This document shows, in pieces, positions 54,373 through 63,513 of a stretch of DNA of 64,000 nt. The translations under genes and the position numbers were made by a program. Each line of letters opens with the position of its first letter. Within the stretch, counting starts at the first letter, position 1. The DNA comes from Leptospira levettii (GTDB lineage Bacteria > Spirochaetota > Leptospiria > Leptospirales > Leptospiraceae), in the NCBI RefSeq assembly GCF_002812085.1, contig NZ_NPDM01000001.1:930001-994000 (forward strand), read 5' to 3'. The notes beneath the pieces were generated by a model. It had not been told where the DNA came from and searched no databases. It worked only from the letters and a program-made list of their open reading frames with translations.

Positions 54373-54630
54373 TTAACGCGAAACTATCGGAATATAAACC
54401 AGTTCTTCAGATTCTGGATCATCGTTTTTATATTTCTCTCCCATCACTTCAAAATGAGGACGATTGTCTAATTGGAAGTTTGAATTTGGTAACCAATCCA
54501 TAAAAATCGAATGGAAAAAGGGCCCTGCGTCACTTGGCAATCCCTTATACAAAAATTCAGCATACAAACCACTCACAAGTGTAAATCCTTCTGTTTCAAA
54601 ATCGAATCAATTAACATCGATTTGATCCTA
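54373..54630 (-). pseudogene. Remnant of a GyrI-like / AraC effector-binding domain protein
   Basis: The minus strand encodes about 85 open residues after a TGA near 54631. It ends in WLPNSNFQLDNRPHFEVMGEKYKNDDPESEELVYIPIVSR, the C-terminal half of a GyrI/Rob-type effector-binding domain. The full domain is about 155 residues and is normally preceded by a DNA-binding domain or stands complete. Here the first half is missing and no start with a ribosome-binding site is visible. It is best read as a 5'-truncated gene. Confidence 0.65.
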
Positions 54631-54811
54631 AAACAAAATATCCAGAAATATGATATGTTTCGCTTTGTTTGTAAATGAATTCCCTACACATTGCAAACTT
54701 CTTGACTTCAATGAATCAAACAGATATACCTCTTGGAATGAAAGTTCATACCATACGTTTTGTAACATTCAAAATTCAGCCCATTCCAAATCATTTCAAA
54801 AGAAGGTCTTT

Positions 54812-55375
54812 ATGAGAAAATTAATCATGTGGAATTTAATAAGCTTAGATGGATACTTCGAAGGTGAAAAAAAATGGGACCTAAGTTTCCATGGACTTGT
54901 TTGGGGCAAAGAATTAGAAGATCTTAGTCTTACCCAATTACGATCAGCCGATTATCTTGTGTTTGGTGCTACTACTTACCAAGGGATGGCCGAATATTGG
55001 ACGAATGCCCCAGAGGATGAAGGGGATGTTGCCAAATTCATGAACAGTCTCCCTAAACTTGTTTGTTCTACTACACTCCAATCCGCAAACTGGAAAAATA
55101 CTACAATTACCAAAGATGCTGTAAAAGAAGTCACAAAATTGAAAAACGAAGGTTCAGGGAATATGTTTGTCTTTGGAAGTGGAAACTTATCGGCATCTTT
55201 GATGAAAGCAAATTTATTCGACGAATACAGGATCTGCATCACACCTATATTTTTAGGAAAGGGAAATAAACTATTCCAGGAAGGAATTCCAAACATTCCC
55301 TTAAAACGAATGGAAACAAATTCACTTTCGTCTGGTGCAGTGATCCTTCGTTATACGCCTAAGACAAATCAGTAA
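54812..55375 (+). CDS. Dihydrofolate reductase / RibD C-terminal-like protein
   Basis: A 187-residue protein of the RibD_C/DHFR-like reductase family: MRKLIMWNLISLDGYFEGEKKWDL at the N-terminus, ADYLVFGATTYQGMAEYW and GSGNMFVFGSGNLSASLMKANLFDEYRICITPIFLGKGNKLFQEG are typical. AGAAGG precedes the ATG at 54812. The frame is open 54 codons further upstream, but that part is not protein-like. Such proteins are probably NADPH-dependent reductases of unknown substrate. A DUF1579 gene follows on the same strand 35 bases later. Confidence 0.9.
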   Translation: MRKLIMWNLISLDGYFEGEKKWDLSFHGLVWGKELEDLSLTQLRSADYLVFGATTYQGMAEYWTNAPEDEGDVAKFMNSLPKLVCSTTLQSANWKNTTITKDAVKEVTKLKNEGSGNMFVFGSGNLSASLMKANLFDEYRICITPIFLGKGNKLFQEGIPNIPLKRMETNSLSSGAVILRYTPKTNQ

Positions 55376-55410
55376 TTGAAAAGATAAAATACCAGAAGGG
55401 AAAGTTCATT

Positions 55411-55914
55411 ATGACAACTAACAAATTCGATACCTCATTACAAGAGGGAGCACACAAACTATTAAAACAACTCCTAGGGCAGTGGCAAGGCTCCACAAAA
55501 ACTTGGTTTGAAAAAGATGTGTTAGCTGATGAATCGGCAGCAGAAACAACCATCTCAAGTCTATTAGGTGGTCGATTCATTTGCCTGGATACCAAAAGTA
55601 GTTTAGAAGGTAAACCATTCGAAGGAAAAATGATCGTCGGCTATGATATCCCATACCAAAGGTATACGAGTTCTTGGATTGATAGTTTTCATATGGGAAC
55701 ACAAATCATGTTGTCGAGTGGACCGCAAAAAGGAAATGGATTCGTTATGACTGGATCTTATGGAAACCCAGAATATGGAGAAGATCTTTGGGGTTGGAGG
55801 ACAGAATTTCATATCCTGAGCGAATCAGAATTTTCTCTCACAACCTATAATATCAGCCCAAAGGGAGAAGAAGCAAAAGCTACGGAAACATTTTTTAAAA
55901 AAGTAGGTTCATGA
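55411..55914 (+). CDS. DUF1579 protein
   Basis: A 167-residue cytoplasmic protein of the DUF1579 family: HKLLKQLLGQWQGSTKTWF, then ISSLLGGRFICLDTKSSLEGKPFEGKMIVGYD and SFHMGTQIMLSSG, typical of this lipocalin-like fold. It follows the DHFR-like gene and shares its direction. Function unknown; members are often near stress or reductase genes. Confidence 0.88.
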   Translation: MTTNKFDTSLQEGAHKLLKQLLGQWQGSTKTWFEKDVLADESAAETTISSLLGGRFICLDTKSSLEGKPFEGKMIVGYDIPYQRYTSSWIDSFHMGTQIMLSSGPQKGNGFVMTGSYGNPEYGEDLWGWRTEFHILSESEFSLTTYNISPKGEEAKATETFFKKVGS

Positions 55915-55942
55915 ATCATAAGATTGGATTTAACTTTTTGGT

Positions 55943-57262
55943 TTATATTCCAAAAAGTTTTTCTATCACATCTTCATATTCTTTGAAAGCTTTTGAGTTT
56001 TTATTTTTTAAAGTATAAGGAGATGGACCATTTTGATCAATGTGAAGAAAAAGCGACGTTGCAATTTCGTGATGGTGTTTGATTTCAATTGCTTCATCAA
56101 ATAGTTTTAAGTACCACTTGTCTTTTGTTAATCTTCTAATTTCATCACGCCTTACATCATCAAAATGTTTTTTACTAGTTTGATCCGTATATGCATTATT
56201 GAATAGAATGGGCAAAACTTCTGGTCCATTTCCATTTCTTTCATACCATACTTCTGGAATAAATTTCTCTATTACTTGTACTGCATTGTGGATTGCTTGC
56301 GCTGCTTGGTAATTCACAGGTATTAATACTGCATCCGAAACAGAAACGCCCATTTTACTAAAAAAACTCCAGTTTGTAGGACAATCGATCAAGATATAAT
56401 CAAATTTACCTCTGCTACTAAACATCTCCAATAACTTTCTAAATTGCTTAATCATAGAAAGGCTTATTGATTTTGTAGCATATGTAGAACTATCAAATCG
56501 TTCATCACCTTTGATGATGTGTAAATTTTTTTTGATTGGAATTGTTTTAATTCCCTCTTTGATTTCTTTTCCAAGTAAAATATCAAAAATACTCGTGGAT
56601 GAATCCATCTTTTTATGGTCAATCTTAAAGGAATCGGTTAGGTCTCTTTGTTGAGGGTCTAAATCAATGAGTAAAACATTTTTTCCTTTTTCTGCTAGTA
56701 CTCCAGCAAAGTTACCTGTTGTGACTGTTTTACCAACTCCACCTTTATTATTATAAATTGCGATAATAGCAGAATTAAAACTTTCTTCATATTGAAATGG
56801 TTTTTTTAAGTATTTTTTTAAGGTGGTGATCGATTTATCAGTATTTGTTTCTAAGTTTAAAATTTTAGTTAAAGGAAAAATTATATTTTCTTTCCTTTTG
56901 AAAATCTGTGCGTTTTTTCCATTGATCAATAATCCAAAAGGTACTCGATTCAATTCTTTTGAACGCATATATTCAAATAATTGAAATTTAGTATCTAAGT
57001 AAGGTTTTCCGTTGGGATCAGATAAATTGACTGAGTTCGATTTAGTTTCAATCACTAGATATGGTTTTTGATCTACATAACAAACAAAGTCTGCTTCACC
57101 ACAATTTTTCAACGATACTTTATCTCGAAAGTTTTCATTGTTAAAACCGAACAATTGAATGAGTGGTAAAACTAACCGAGTTTCTACTTCTGATTCTCTT
57201 CCATTCTGTTTGAGGGATTTTATAATATTTGAAAATTCTTGATTCTTTTTTTGTGATGCCAT
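55943..57262 (-). CDS. HsdR_N/PD-(D/E)XK nuclease-like domain fused to a ParA-type ATPase
   Basis: A 439-residue two-domain protein. Residues about 20-125 match the N-terminal domain of type I restriction R subunits: ESEVETRLVLPLIQLFGFN, then GEADFVCYVDQKPYLVIETKSNS. Glu25 or 27, Asp58 and Glu72-x-Lys74 are in the positions of a PD-(D/E)XK nuclease site. From 165 on it is a ParA/Soj ATPase with the deviant Walker A NNKGGVGKTVTT (171-182), LLIDLDPQQRDLT and YILIDCPTNWSFFS. There is no ParB, methylase or specificity gene nearby. It is a solitary gene bounded by the repeat element on its 5' side and by a convergent DUF1579 gene. An anti-plasmid or anti-phage effector is possible; nuclease activity is untested. 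Confidence 0.82.
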   Translation of the reverse strand: MASQKKNQEFSNIIKSLKQNGRESEVETRLVLPLIQLFGFNNENFRDKVSLKNCGEADFVCYVDQKPYLVIETKSNSVNLSDPNGKPYLDTKFQLFEYMRSKELNRVPFGLLINGKNAQIFKRKENIIFPLTKILNLETNTDKSITTLKKYLKKPFQYEESFNSAIIAIYNNKGGVGKTVTTGNFAGVLAEKGKNVLLIDLDPQQRDLTDSFKIDHKKMDSSTSIFDILLGKEIKEGIKTIPIKKNLHIIKGDERFDSSTYATKSISLSMIKQFRKLLEMFSSRGKFDYILIDCPTNWSFFSKMGVSVSDAVLIPVNYQAAQAIHNAVQVIEKFIPEVWYERNGNGPEVLPILFNNAYTDQTSKKHFDDVRRDEIRRLTKDKWYLKLFDEAIEIKHHHEIATSLFLHIDQNGPSPYTLKNKNSKAFKEYEDVIEKLFGI

Positions 57263-57379
57263 GGGATGGTGTTATAAGATACTAACTGTCATTATTCTAA
57301 GATTCCAAAGGAAATGGCAAAACATATTTCTACCCATTTTCTACACCAAAATCACTTGATAAACCGAATCTATGCGCCA

Positions 57380-57435
57380 GGGACTGTAGCGGACATACTT
57401 TCGGGAAACGAAAGATGGAAGCGTAAGGCCCGGTC
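57380..57435 (+). repeat. Palindromic repeat element, copy B
   Basis: A 56-base element in the 266-base gap between the HsdR_N-ParA gene and tetR. Ends GGGACTGTAGCGGACAT and ATGGAAGCGTAAGGCCCGGTC match those of copy A at 31931-31878 (minus strand). The central hairpin CTTTCG-GGAAA-CGAAAG (57398-57414) is unrelated in sequence. Constant arms with a compensating variable stem argue for selection on structure. Confidence 0.55.
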
Positions 57436-57494
57436 ATTTTTCAATTGGATCTGAAATTCCATCATTTTGAGGCGCCCCAACCTTAAAAAAAGAC

Positions 57495-57524
57495 TTTACA
57501 GATCTAAACGAACGATCGTACTAA
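57495..57524 (+). promoter_or_regulatory. tetR promoter with overlapping operator
   Basis: TTTACA (57495-57500) and TACTAA (57519-57524) are 18 bases apart and suit a -35/-10 pair. Between and across them lies the operator AACGAACGATCGTACTAA (57507-57524), whose ACGATCGT core is palindromic. The predicted start of transcription is at about the ATG (57529), so the mRNA may be leaderless. Confidence 0.6.
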
Positions 57525-57528
57525 TATT

Positions 57529-58119
57529 ATGAGCAAGGGCGAAGAGACAAAATCATTGATTTTAGACCGAGCTGTGCAAATTGCGAGTGTGCATGGTTTG
57601 GAAGGGCTTACCATTGGAACACTTGCAGAAGAATTGGGAATGTCCAAAAGTGGTCTCTTTGCTAAATTTTCTTCGAAAGAAAATCTCCAAATCGATGTTT
57701 TACGAAAAGGAAGCGAACTGTTTCGACGTTATGTGTTATACCCCGCCTTAAAATCCAAACCGGGAATTACAAGATTACGGAATGCGTTTGTAAATTGGCT
57801 TGATTGGTCCAATCGTTCTGAATTGCCAGGTGGGTGTTTGTTCCTTGCATCCAGTTCCGAGTTTGATGACAGACCAGGGATTGTGCGAGATCATTTACGA
57901 AAAATCCAACTCTCATGGCATTCCTCTTTAAAACAATTTATAGAAGAAGCCAAAGAAAAAGGAGAGTTAGATTCAAAAACAAATGTGGAACAGTTGGTTC
58001 AAGAAATTTGGGGACTTGTGTTATCGTTTCATTTTTACAATCGTTTATTAGAAGATAAATCTTCAGAAAAACGCACCAAACAATGTTTTAACGAATTAAT
58101 CAAACGGCATATGAAATAA
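57529..58119 (+). CDS. TetR/AcrR-family repressor
   Basis: A 196-residue regulator with an N-terminal helix-turn-helix: ILDRAVQIASVHGLEGLTIGTLAEELGMSKSGLFAKFSSKENLQIDVL is a clear TetR_N domain. The C-terminal ligand domain (about residues 80-190) resembles the TetR_C group that controls efflux or hydrolase genes. It precedes an alpha/beta hydrolase gene by 47 bases. An 18-base operator-like site occurs both over its own promoter and at the start of the hydrolase gene, arguing for autoregulation and control of the neighbour. Confidence 0.93.
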   Translation: MSKGEETKSLILDRAVQIASVHGLEGLTIGTLAEELGMSKSGLFAKFSSKENLQIDVLRKGSELFRRYVLYPALKSKPGITRLRNAFVNWLDWSNRSELPGGCLFLASSSEFDDRPGIVRDHLRKIQLSWHSSLKQFIEEAKEKGELDSKTNVEQLVQEIWGLVLSFHFYNRLLEDKSSEKRTKQCFNELIKRHMK

Positions 58120-58166
58120 TTGAATACGAATTTGGATGTGAAAACAAAGGAATTTAGGAGATGTTT

Positions 58167-59036
58167 ATGAATATAATTAGCACGATCGTTCGTTCTTTAA
58201 ATGGAGAATACCCAATCTCCATGGAAAAAAAATGGGAGTTTGCAAAAAAGAATCCCAATTGGATAGGATTTGTCACTGTTCAAAAGTTTTTGAAAACACA
58301 GAAACAAAGTCCTTCCAGAAAGGAAATGGATGTATTAGAAAAAGCAACCAAATCATTGTTACAAGTAAAAGAACATAAAATTCAATATTATACTTGGAAT
58401 GCGGATGGACATACAAAAGAAACTGTTTTACTGATCCACGGATGGAATGGTCATACTGGAAACTTTTCAAGGTTCATCCCTTCTCTCATCGAAGAAGGAT
58501 ACAAAGTTGTAGGAATTGATTTACCTGGTCATGGATTTTCATCGGGCCGGTATTCTAATATTGTTTTATCAGCAAAAATTGTTAAGGAACTTACAAACAA
58601 TATTGGAGATCCAAATTTTATCATCACACATTCTTTTGGTGGAGCAGTTGCAACAGTAGCACAAGAGTTAGGTGTGAGTGCAACTAAATTGGTTTATATT
58701 GCACCACCATCCAAATTGGAATTATTGATCCAAGACTTTAGTCGGCATTTTGAATTAACTGAATCAGAAGAAAACAATATGCGTTATATACTCGAGAAAA
58801 AAGTAAATCGTACCATGGCAAGTATTGATTTGGAAACTTCTGGCCCGAACTTTGAAAATCAGCTATTAGTGATCCATGACCAGGATGATGTTGAAATTCC
58901 TTACAGTATGGGCGAAGTCGTAGCAAAGTCATGGAAACAAGGAAAACTCATCACGACAAATGGTTTAGGTCATAAAATGATTTTACGAGCCGACTCAGTG
59001 AAGGATGAGATTCTTCATTTTTTATCTCAAAACTAA
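58167..59036 (+). CDS. Alpha/beta hydrolase
   Basis: A 289-residue serine hydrolase. The core shows VLLIHGWNGHTGNFSRFIPSLIEEGYKVVGIDLPGHGFSSG, the nucleophile elbow THSFGGAVA (Gly-x-Ser-x-Gly variant His-Ser-Phe-Gly-Gly), VIHDQDDVEIPY for the acid and a final GLGHKMIL carrying the catalytic His. The ATG at 58167 is preferred because AGGAG sits six bases upstream; an ATG at 58161 is too close. The TetR operator-like copy lies inside codons 4-10. Substrate probably an ester or lipid; unknown. Confidence 0.9.
   Translation: MNIISTIVRSLNGEYPISMEKKWEFAKKNPNWIGFVTVQKFLKTQKQSPSRKEMDVLEKATKSLLQVKEHKIQYYTWNADGHTKETVLLIHGWNGHTGNFSRFIPSLIEEGYKVVGIDLPGHGFSSGRYSNIVLSAKIVKELTNNIGDPNFIITHSFGGAVATVAQELGVSATKLVYIAPPSKLELLIQDFSRHFELTESEENNMRYILEKKVNRTMASIDLETSGPNFENQLLVIHDQDDVEIPYSMGEVVAKSWKQGKLITTNGLGHKMILRADSVKDEILHFLSQN
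58177..58194 (-). promoter_or_regulatory. Second TetR operator-like site, inside the hydrolase 5' end
   Basis: Read on the minus strand this is AACGAACGATCGTGCTAA, identical to 57507-57524 in 17 of 18 bases and in inverted orientation. It overlaps hydrolase codons 4-10. Confidence 0.6.
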
Positions 59037-59059
59037 CATTTAAAACGTTTGGGATCTTT

Positions 59060-60625
59060 TTATTGATTTCCCATAGAAGCCAAGGTATTGGCTTCTTCTT
59101 TGATCATTTGAATATGTTCTTCTAAGTCTTTTGAAGCACGACTAATTTCATTTACTTCCATCTCCAATTGGATGATCCCTTTGGAGGCCTCTTTTTGACC
59201 TAACAATTGTTCTTTGGTGGAACCAGCAATCTGATTTGATAGTTCTCTGATTTGAGATAATTCCGATAAAATCGATGATAAAGTGTTTCTTTGTTCGATA
59301 TAGAGTTGGTTCATATTTTGGATTTGCACTAACGTTTGGTTTAGACGATCAATTTGAGACTTTGCAAGTTCTCCTGTATTTTTTGATGCATTCCTTGCAT
59401 TGGTGATAATCTCTTTTGAACTTTTAACAACACTTGAAATTCGTTTTACGTTATTCTTAGTAAATTCAGCGAGTTTACTCACTTCATTTGCAACCACAGC
59501 AAATCCTTTACCAACATCTCCAGCACGAGCAGCTTCAATTGAAGCATTTAACGCGAGTAAGTTTGTCTTTTCCCCAATTTCCGCCACAATATTATTAATT
59601 TCGTTCACTTGGTCAAATGATGCTTGGATGGATTCCAAATGAGAAGCAGTTTGGTCTGCCACTTCAGTGACGGACATACTTTCTTTTTTATTGATTTCTG
59701 CTATTTCCACGAGTTGTTCGCTTTGGATTAAAATTTGGTCCACAGTTTCTTTTAATTCAACAGTATCAGCAACCATACTTTGTACTTTATTATTTTGTTC
59801 TTCAATGGAAACTCCATTGGATTCAAAGGAACTTGAAAGTTCAGAAATTACAGCCGTTATCTCTTCCAAAGAAGCAGCTTGTGATTCCAATTTGACAGAT
59901 GTATCAGACACAAATTTACTAAAATTATTGATAGAAGATTCTAATTTGAGAGCTGCATTTGCAGAAACTTTACTTCGTTCTTTTGTTTGGTTCAGGAGCA
60001 CTTCTGCTTCATCCGCTTTGATATCTGCCAATGAACTAATTTTTGTCAGAAGTTGGACTAATAAACTGACAATGTATCCTGCTATCATGATGAAAATTGG
60101 TTTCATCACTTCTCCTGCGAGTCCAACATAACCAATTTCTTGTGATTGTTTTGGATCCACTGAAAGTTGGATACCGCCTACATTCACAGCAACAACCAGA
60201 GCAATCGCTGATAAAACAGAACCCAAAAGTGAGTTCATTAAAACAAATTTACGATCCCCTAAGAATCCAGAATAAATAGCATTAAAGAAAAAAATAAAAT
60301 AGACAACCGCATTCGAAAGAGCTGCTTCTGCTTCTTCTAAACTTAACGAACAATCTAAAATGATTGTTAACGATAAAACTAAAGTGTCCATTAGGATGAG
60401 GATTTTATGAAACCAAGTAGGTGGGTTTGTTTTTTTTTCTAATACATAAGCAAGTGCACAATAAAATCCCATTGTGCAAGTTCCAATCATATGGATGAGA
60501 AACATCTTCGGTTGGAATTCATCTTTGGCCCCTATCATGGCCAGTAGGAAAAGTAAAACTAATCCAAAACGAATTCGATTGATGATGATTTTTCCCTGTT
60601 TCCAAAGATCTGCGATTGATAACAC
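59060..60625 (-). CDS. Methyl-accepting chemotaxis protein with multi-span N-terminus
   Basis: A 521-residue transducer. About six hydrophobic helices fill residues 15-195, with no large periplasmic ligand domain. A cytoplasmic coiled coil follows, with the signalling tip [40 protein letters not shown]. There is no clear HAMP domain. Such receptors usually sense membrane state or intracellular signals. It is convergent with the hydrolase gene; no che genes are nearby. Confidence 0.92.
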   Translation of the reverse strand: MLSIADLWKQGKIIINRIRFGLVLLFLLAMIGAKDEFQPKMFLIHMIGTCTMGFYCALAYVLEKKTNPPTWFHKILILMDTLVLSLTIILDCSLSLEEAEAALSNAVVYFIFFFNAIYSGFLGDRKFVLMNSLLGSVLSAIALVVAVNVGGIQLSVDPKQSQEIGYVGLAGEVMKPIFIMIAGYIVSLLVQLLTKISSLADIKADEAEVLLNQTKERSKVSANAALKLESSINNFSKFVSDTSVKLESQAASLEEITAVISELSSSFESNGVSIEEQNNKVQSMVADTVELKETVDQILIQSEQLVEIAEINKKESMSVTEVADQTASHLESIQASFDQVNEINNIVAEIGEKTNLLALNASIEAARAGDVGKGFAVVANEVSKLAEFTKNNVKRISSVVKSSKEIITNARNASKNTGELAKSQIDRLNQTLVQIQNMNQLYIEQRNTLSSILSELSQIRELSNQIAGSTKEQLLGQKEASKGIIQLEMEVNEISRASKDLEEHIQMIKEEANTLASMGNQ

Positions 60626-60801
60626 TCTATACCCTCAAAATACAAACTTACCTATCCTTTTGGGAATTTAGGCAATAACTTGGTGATCGACAATAGTCTA
60701 CTAAAAAAAAGGAATGAATCTTACTGTCGAGTTTGAATTTTTAACTTACGAATTGGTTTTTTTGTCCGCATGGGACCAATCTCCCATGGGAAAGGATTGT
60801 G

Positions 60802-61218
60802 ATGGTGGCAAATCAAGCAGGTTATTCTGGAAAGTCGGTCATTGAGAAATTGGGGATCAAGGACAATATGTCCCTTTACTTTCAAAATCTTCCCAAAGAA
60901 ATCAATTTGGTAGATTGGGGGAATATGCCTCCAGTCAAAATTACCAAATCTCTCGAGAAGGAACTCGACTTCATCCATTGTTTTTTTACTTCTCTTATCG
61001 AATACCAAACCTCACTCCCAAATCTCCAATCCCATTTGAAATCCAACGGTATGATATGGGTTTCATGGCCTAAAAAAACTTCCAAAATAACCTCTGATTT
61101 AGATGAAAACAAAATCCGGAATTTTGCATTAGGTTTGGGACTTGTGGACATCAAAGTCTGCGCCATTGATACAACATGGTCGGGACTCAAGTTGGTGATC
61201 CGGAAATCAAACCGTTAA
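60802..61218 (+). CDS. DUF3052-like protein
   Basis: A 138-residue small protein: QAGYSGKSVIEKLGIKDNMSLYFQNLP, WVSWPKKTSK and the C-terminal FALGLGLVDIKVCAIDTTWSGLKLVIRKS are typical of the DUF3052 family. AAAGGA lies five bases before the ATG. The last 105 bases have a diverged copy after the MCP gene downstream (63376-63480). The function is unknown. Confidence 0.82.
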   Translation: MVANQAGYSGKSVIEKLGIKDNMSLYFQNLPKEINLVDWGNMPPVKITKSLEKELDFIHCFFTSLIEYQTSLPNLQSHLKSNGMIWVSWPKKTSKITSDLDENKIRNFALGLGLVDIKVCAIDTTWSGLKLVIRKSNR

Positions 61219-61366
61219 GTAATCATTAATTTTATAATCGATTTGCCTAATAAGCTGAAATTCCAAATTGAACATTGTTGATTTACAATAGGTGAGTTGA
61301 CAAATCCTCAATTTCGTATATTTCATATGTCTCACTTTCTAATAATAATTCCATGGATTGGTTAAA

Positions 61367-63370
61367 ATGAAGATTCAAAATTTGAAAACGATCATTATTG
61401 CATTTAGTACTTTCATCATTCTGATTTTAACGATTGGTATCTCTTCATTTTCATACTTCATTGGAAAAGAATTTATCGTAAATGCTTATATCGGAGAAAT
61501 GAAAAACGTTGCAAAACTTTCGAGTAAACAAATTAAAAATTTCTTCGATGAACAATTCATTTTAGCAGAACTAATTTCAAGTAACCCTGATTTTTCGGAC
61601 CATTGTATCAAACAAGATCGTAATTACCTTGATCTTATTATGATGAATATAAGTAAAAAATATGGTTTTTATGAAAATGTTTTCCTTTCGTCTGCCGAAG
61701 AGAATCCAATTGTTTTTTCCGATGCATCAGGCAAAGCAATCGGATTCCGTTGGGGAAAAACCGGATTTGATGATAATATTAAAGCTGCCTTAGGTGGGAA
61801 AAAATTATTAAGTAAGGTGAACCGTTCACCTGTTACACAAGAACCTGTTGCTGTTTTAACCGTGCCAGTTTTTCAAGGTAACAAAGTAATTGCAATCTTA
61901 GGATTTGCTATTTCACTCAATCATCTTACTGACGAAGTAATGAATGAAGTAAAAATTGGTAGTGATGGGTTTATCGCAATCACTGACAATGAAGGCCAAG
62001 TCATTGGTCACCCGGATAAATCTTTAATTCTAAATTTAAATCTAAAAGAATTAGAATGGGGAAATAAATTACTTAAACTCAAATCAAACGAACATATGGA
62101 ATATTTTTTTGGTAAAGAAAAAATTGCAACTGTTATGGATGTTGAAGGATACAATATCAAATTATCAGCGATTGCAACAAAAAGTGAAATTTTATCAATC
62201 GTTCATGAAATGTTATTTAAAATTTGCATTTTTGCTTTCTTTATATTAACTATCTCCGTTTTTTCATTTTACAGATTAGTTAAGAATAGACTACAACCAA
62301 TTTCTAACTTACGGGATATTTTTAAAAAAATGACAACTGGCAATTTGAGTCAGTCGTTAGAGATCATCTATGAAGATGAAATTGGTGAACTAAGCAAAGA
62401 CACAAATTATTTCTTAAATCATCTTAAAAAAATAATTTCCGAGATTCAATTTATATCACAAGAGCTTGCTTCAAGTGCAGCCCAGCTTTCTTCGAGTTCT
62501 GATAGTTTTTCTGGAGGTGCACAAGCAACTGCAGCATCAGCAGAACAAATGTCAGCTACTGTTGAAGAAATGTCAGCAAGTATGGAAAATATTACGGGAT
62601 CAATCGATATTCAACACCATAACATTTCACAATTCCAAATTAAAATTCAGGATCTTGCAAATAGTGTTAAAAGAGTCGGTGATGAAATTAATTTGACCTT
62701 GAGTAGAATGAAATCGATTTCAATCCAAGCAGCGGAAGGTGAGCGGTCGTTAACTGGAATGAATAGTATGATTGATAATATTCTGAAATCCTCAGACGAA
62801 ATGAAGGAAATTATTGCGATCATAAATGAAATTTCTGACCAAACTCAGCTATTGGCTTTGAACGCTGCGATTGAAGCAGCTCGAGCCGGGGATGCTGGTA
62901 GAGGATTCGCCGTCGTTGCTGAAGAAATATCTAAACTTTCAATTCGTACAGCTTCATCAATCAAATCAATCTCTGAAATGATTGGTAAAAATGCTCAAGA
63001 ATTAAATGGAGGTGCCAAGAGTATACAGACTTCCACAACACTACTTCAGGATATTATCCGAAACATTAATGGAGTTTCCGAGGCTATGGACTCACTCTAC
63101 AGCAATATGAGCTCTCAAGCAGAAATCAACCAAGCCGTACTCGAAAATTCGACCATTGTGAAGGGAGAGTCGGACCAAATCAAAATCGCTGCCAATGAAC
63201 AGCGGGGTGCGGTTAGAGAAATTTCGACTGTCATCACTCAAATTAACGAACATACGATAAATACTGCTGCCGGAGCAGAACAGATGTCATCCTCAGCGAA
63301 AAACCTTTCGACAACGGCTGATAAATTAAAGGATATTTGCGATCAGTTTCAAGTGACTGAATCGGAATGA
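61367..63370 (+). CDS. Methyl-accepting chemotaxis protein with dCache-type sensor
   Basis: A 667-residue transducer. The N-terminal membrane helix ([24 protein letters not shown]) is followed by an extracytoplasmic domain with Cache features (FWDNI-like [56 protein letters not shown]). A second helix near residue 285, a HAMP linker and the signalling tip [38 protein letters not shown] follow. The ATG at 61367 is chosen over a TTG three codons earlier. The gene lies between DUF3052 and a broken copy of its 3' end. Confidence 0.93.
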   Translation: MKIQNLKTIIIAFSTFIILILTIGISSFSYFIGKEFIVNAYIGEMKNVAKLSSKQIKNFFDEQFILAELISSNPDFSDHCIKQDRNYLDLIMMNISKKYGFYENVFLSSAEENPIVFSDASGKAIGFRWGKTGFDDNIKAALGGKKLLSKVNRSPVTQEPVAVLTVPVFQGNKVIAILGFAISLNHLTDEVMNEVKIGSDGFIAITDNEGQVIGHPDKSLILNLNLKELEWGNKLLKLKSNEHMEYFFGKEKIATVMDVEGYNIKLSAIATKSEILSIVHEMLFKICIFAFFILTISVFSFYRLVKNRLQPISNLRDIFKKMTTGNLSQSLEIIYEDEIGELSKDTNYFLNHLKKIISEIQFISQELASSAAQLSSSSDSFSGGAQATAASAEQMSATVEEMSASMENITGSIDIQHHNISQFQIKIQDLANSVKRVGDEINLTLSRMKSISIQAAEGERSLTGMNSMIDNILKSSDEMKEIIAIINEISDQTQLLALNAAIEAARAGDAGRGFAVVAEEISKLSIRTASSIKSISEMIGKNAQELNGGAKSIQTSTTLLQDIIRNINGVSEAMDSLYSNMSSQAEINQAVLENSTIVKGESDQIKIAANEQRGAVREISTVITQINEHTINTAAGAEQMSSSAKNLSTTADKLKDICDQFQVTESE

Positions 63371-63375
63371 ATTGA

Positions 63376-63480
63376 ATCCAGAATTTTGCCTTTGGTTTTG
63401 GACTTATGGATAGCAAAGTCTCTGCCAACGATCCGATTTGGTTGGGTCTCAAGCTGGTGATCCGAAAATCAAACCGCTAA
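63376..63480 (+). pseudogene. Truncated duplicate of the DUF3052 3' end
   Basis: The 34 open codons read IQNFAFGFGLMDSKVSAN...GLKLVIRKSNR and end at TAA. They align without gaps to the last 34 residues of the DUF3052 protein: 24 of 34 residues and about 85 of 105 bases agree. An in-frame TGA precedes them and there is no start, so they are not expressed as a protein. They begin five bases after the MCP stop codon. Confidence 0.8.
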
Positions 63481-63513
63481 ATCCAGAAAGTTTTTGAATT
63501 TGGAATCGTTATA

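Noticed and set aside
57380..57435. Repeat element considered as an integron attC site
   Set aside because: The arms lack the GTTRRRY and RYYYAAC core sites, and no integron integrase is visible in the window.
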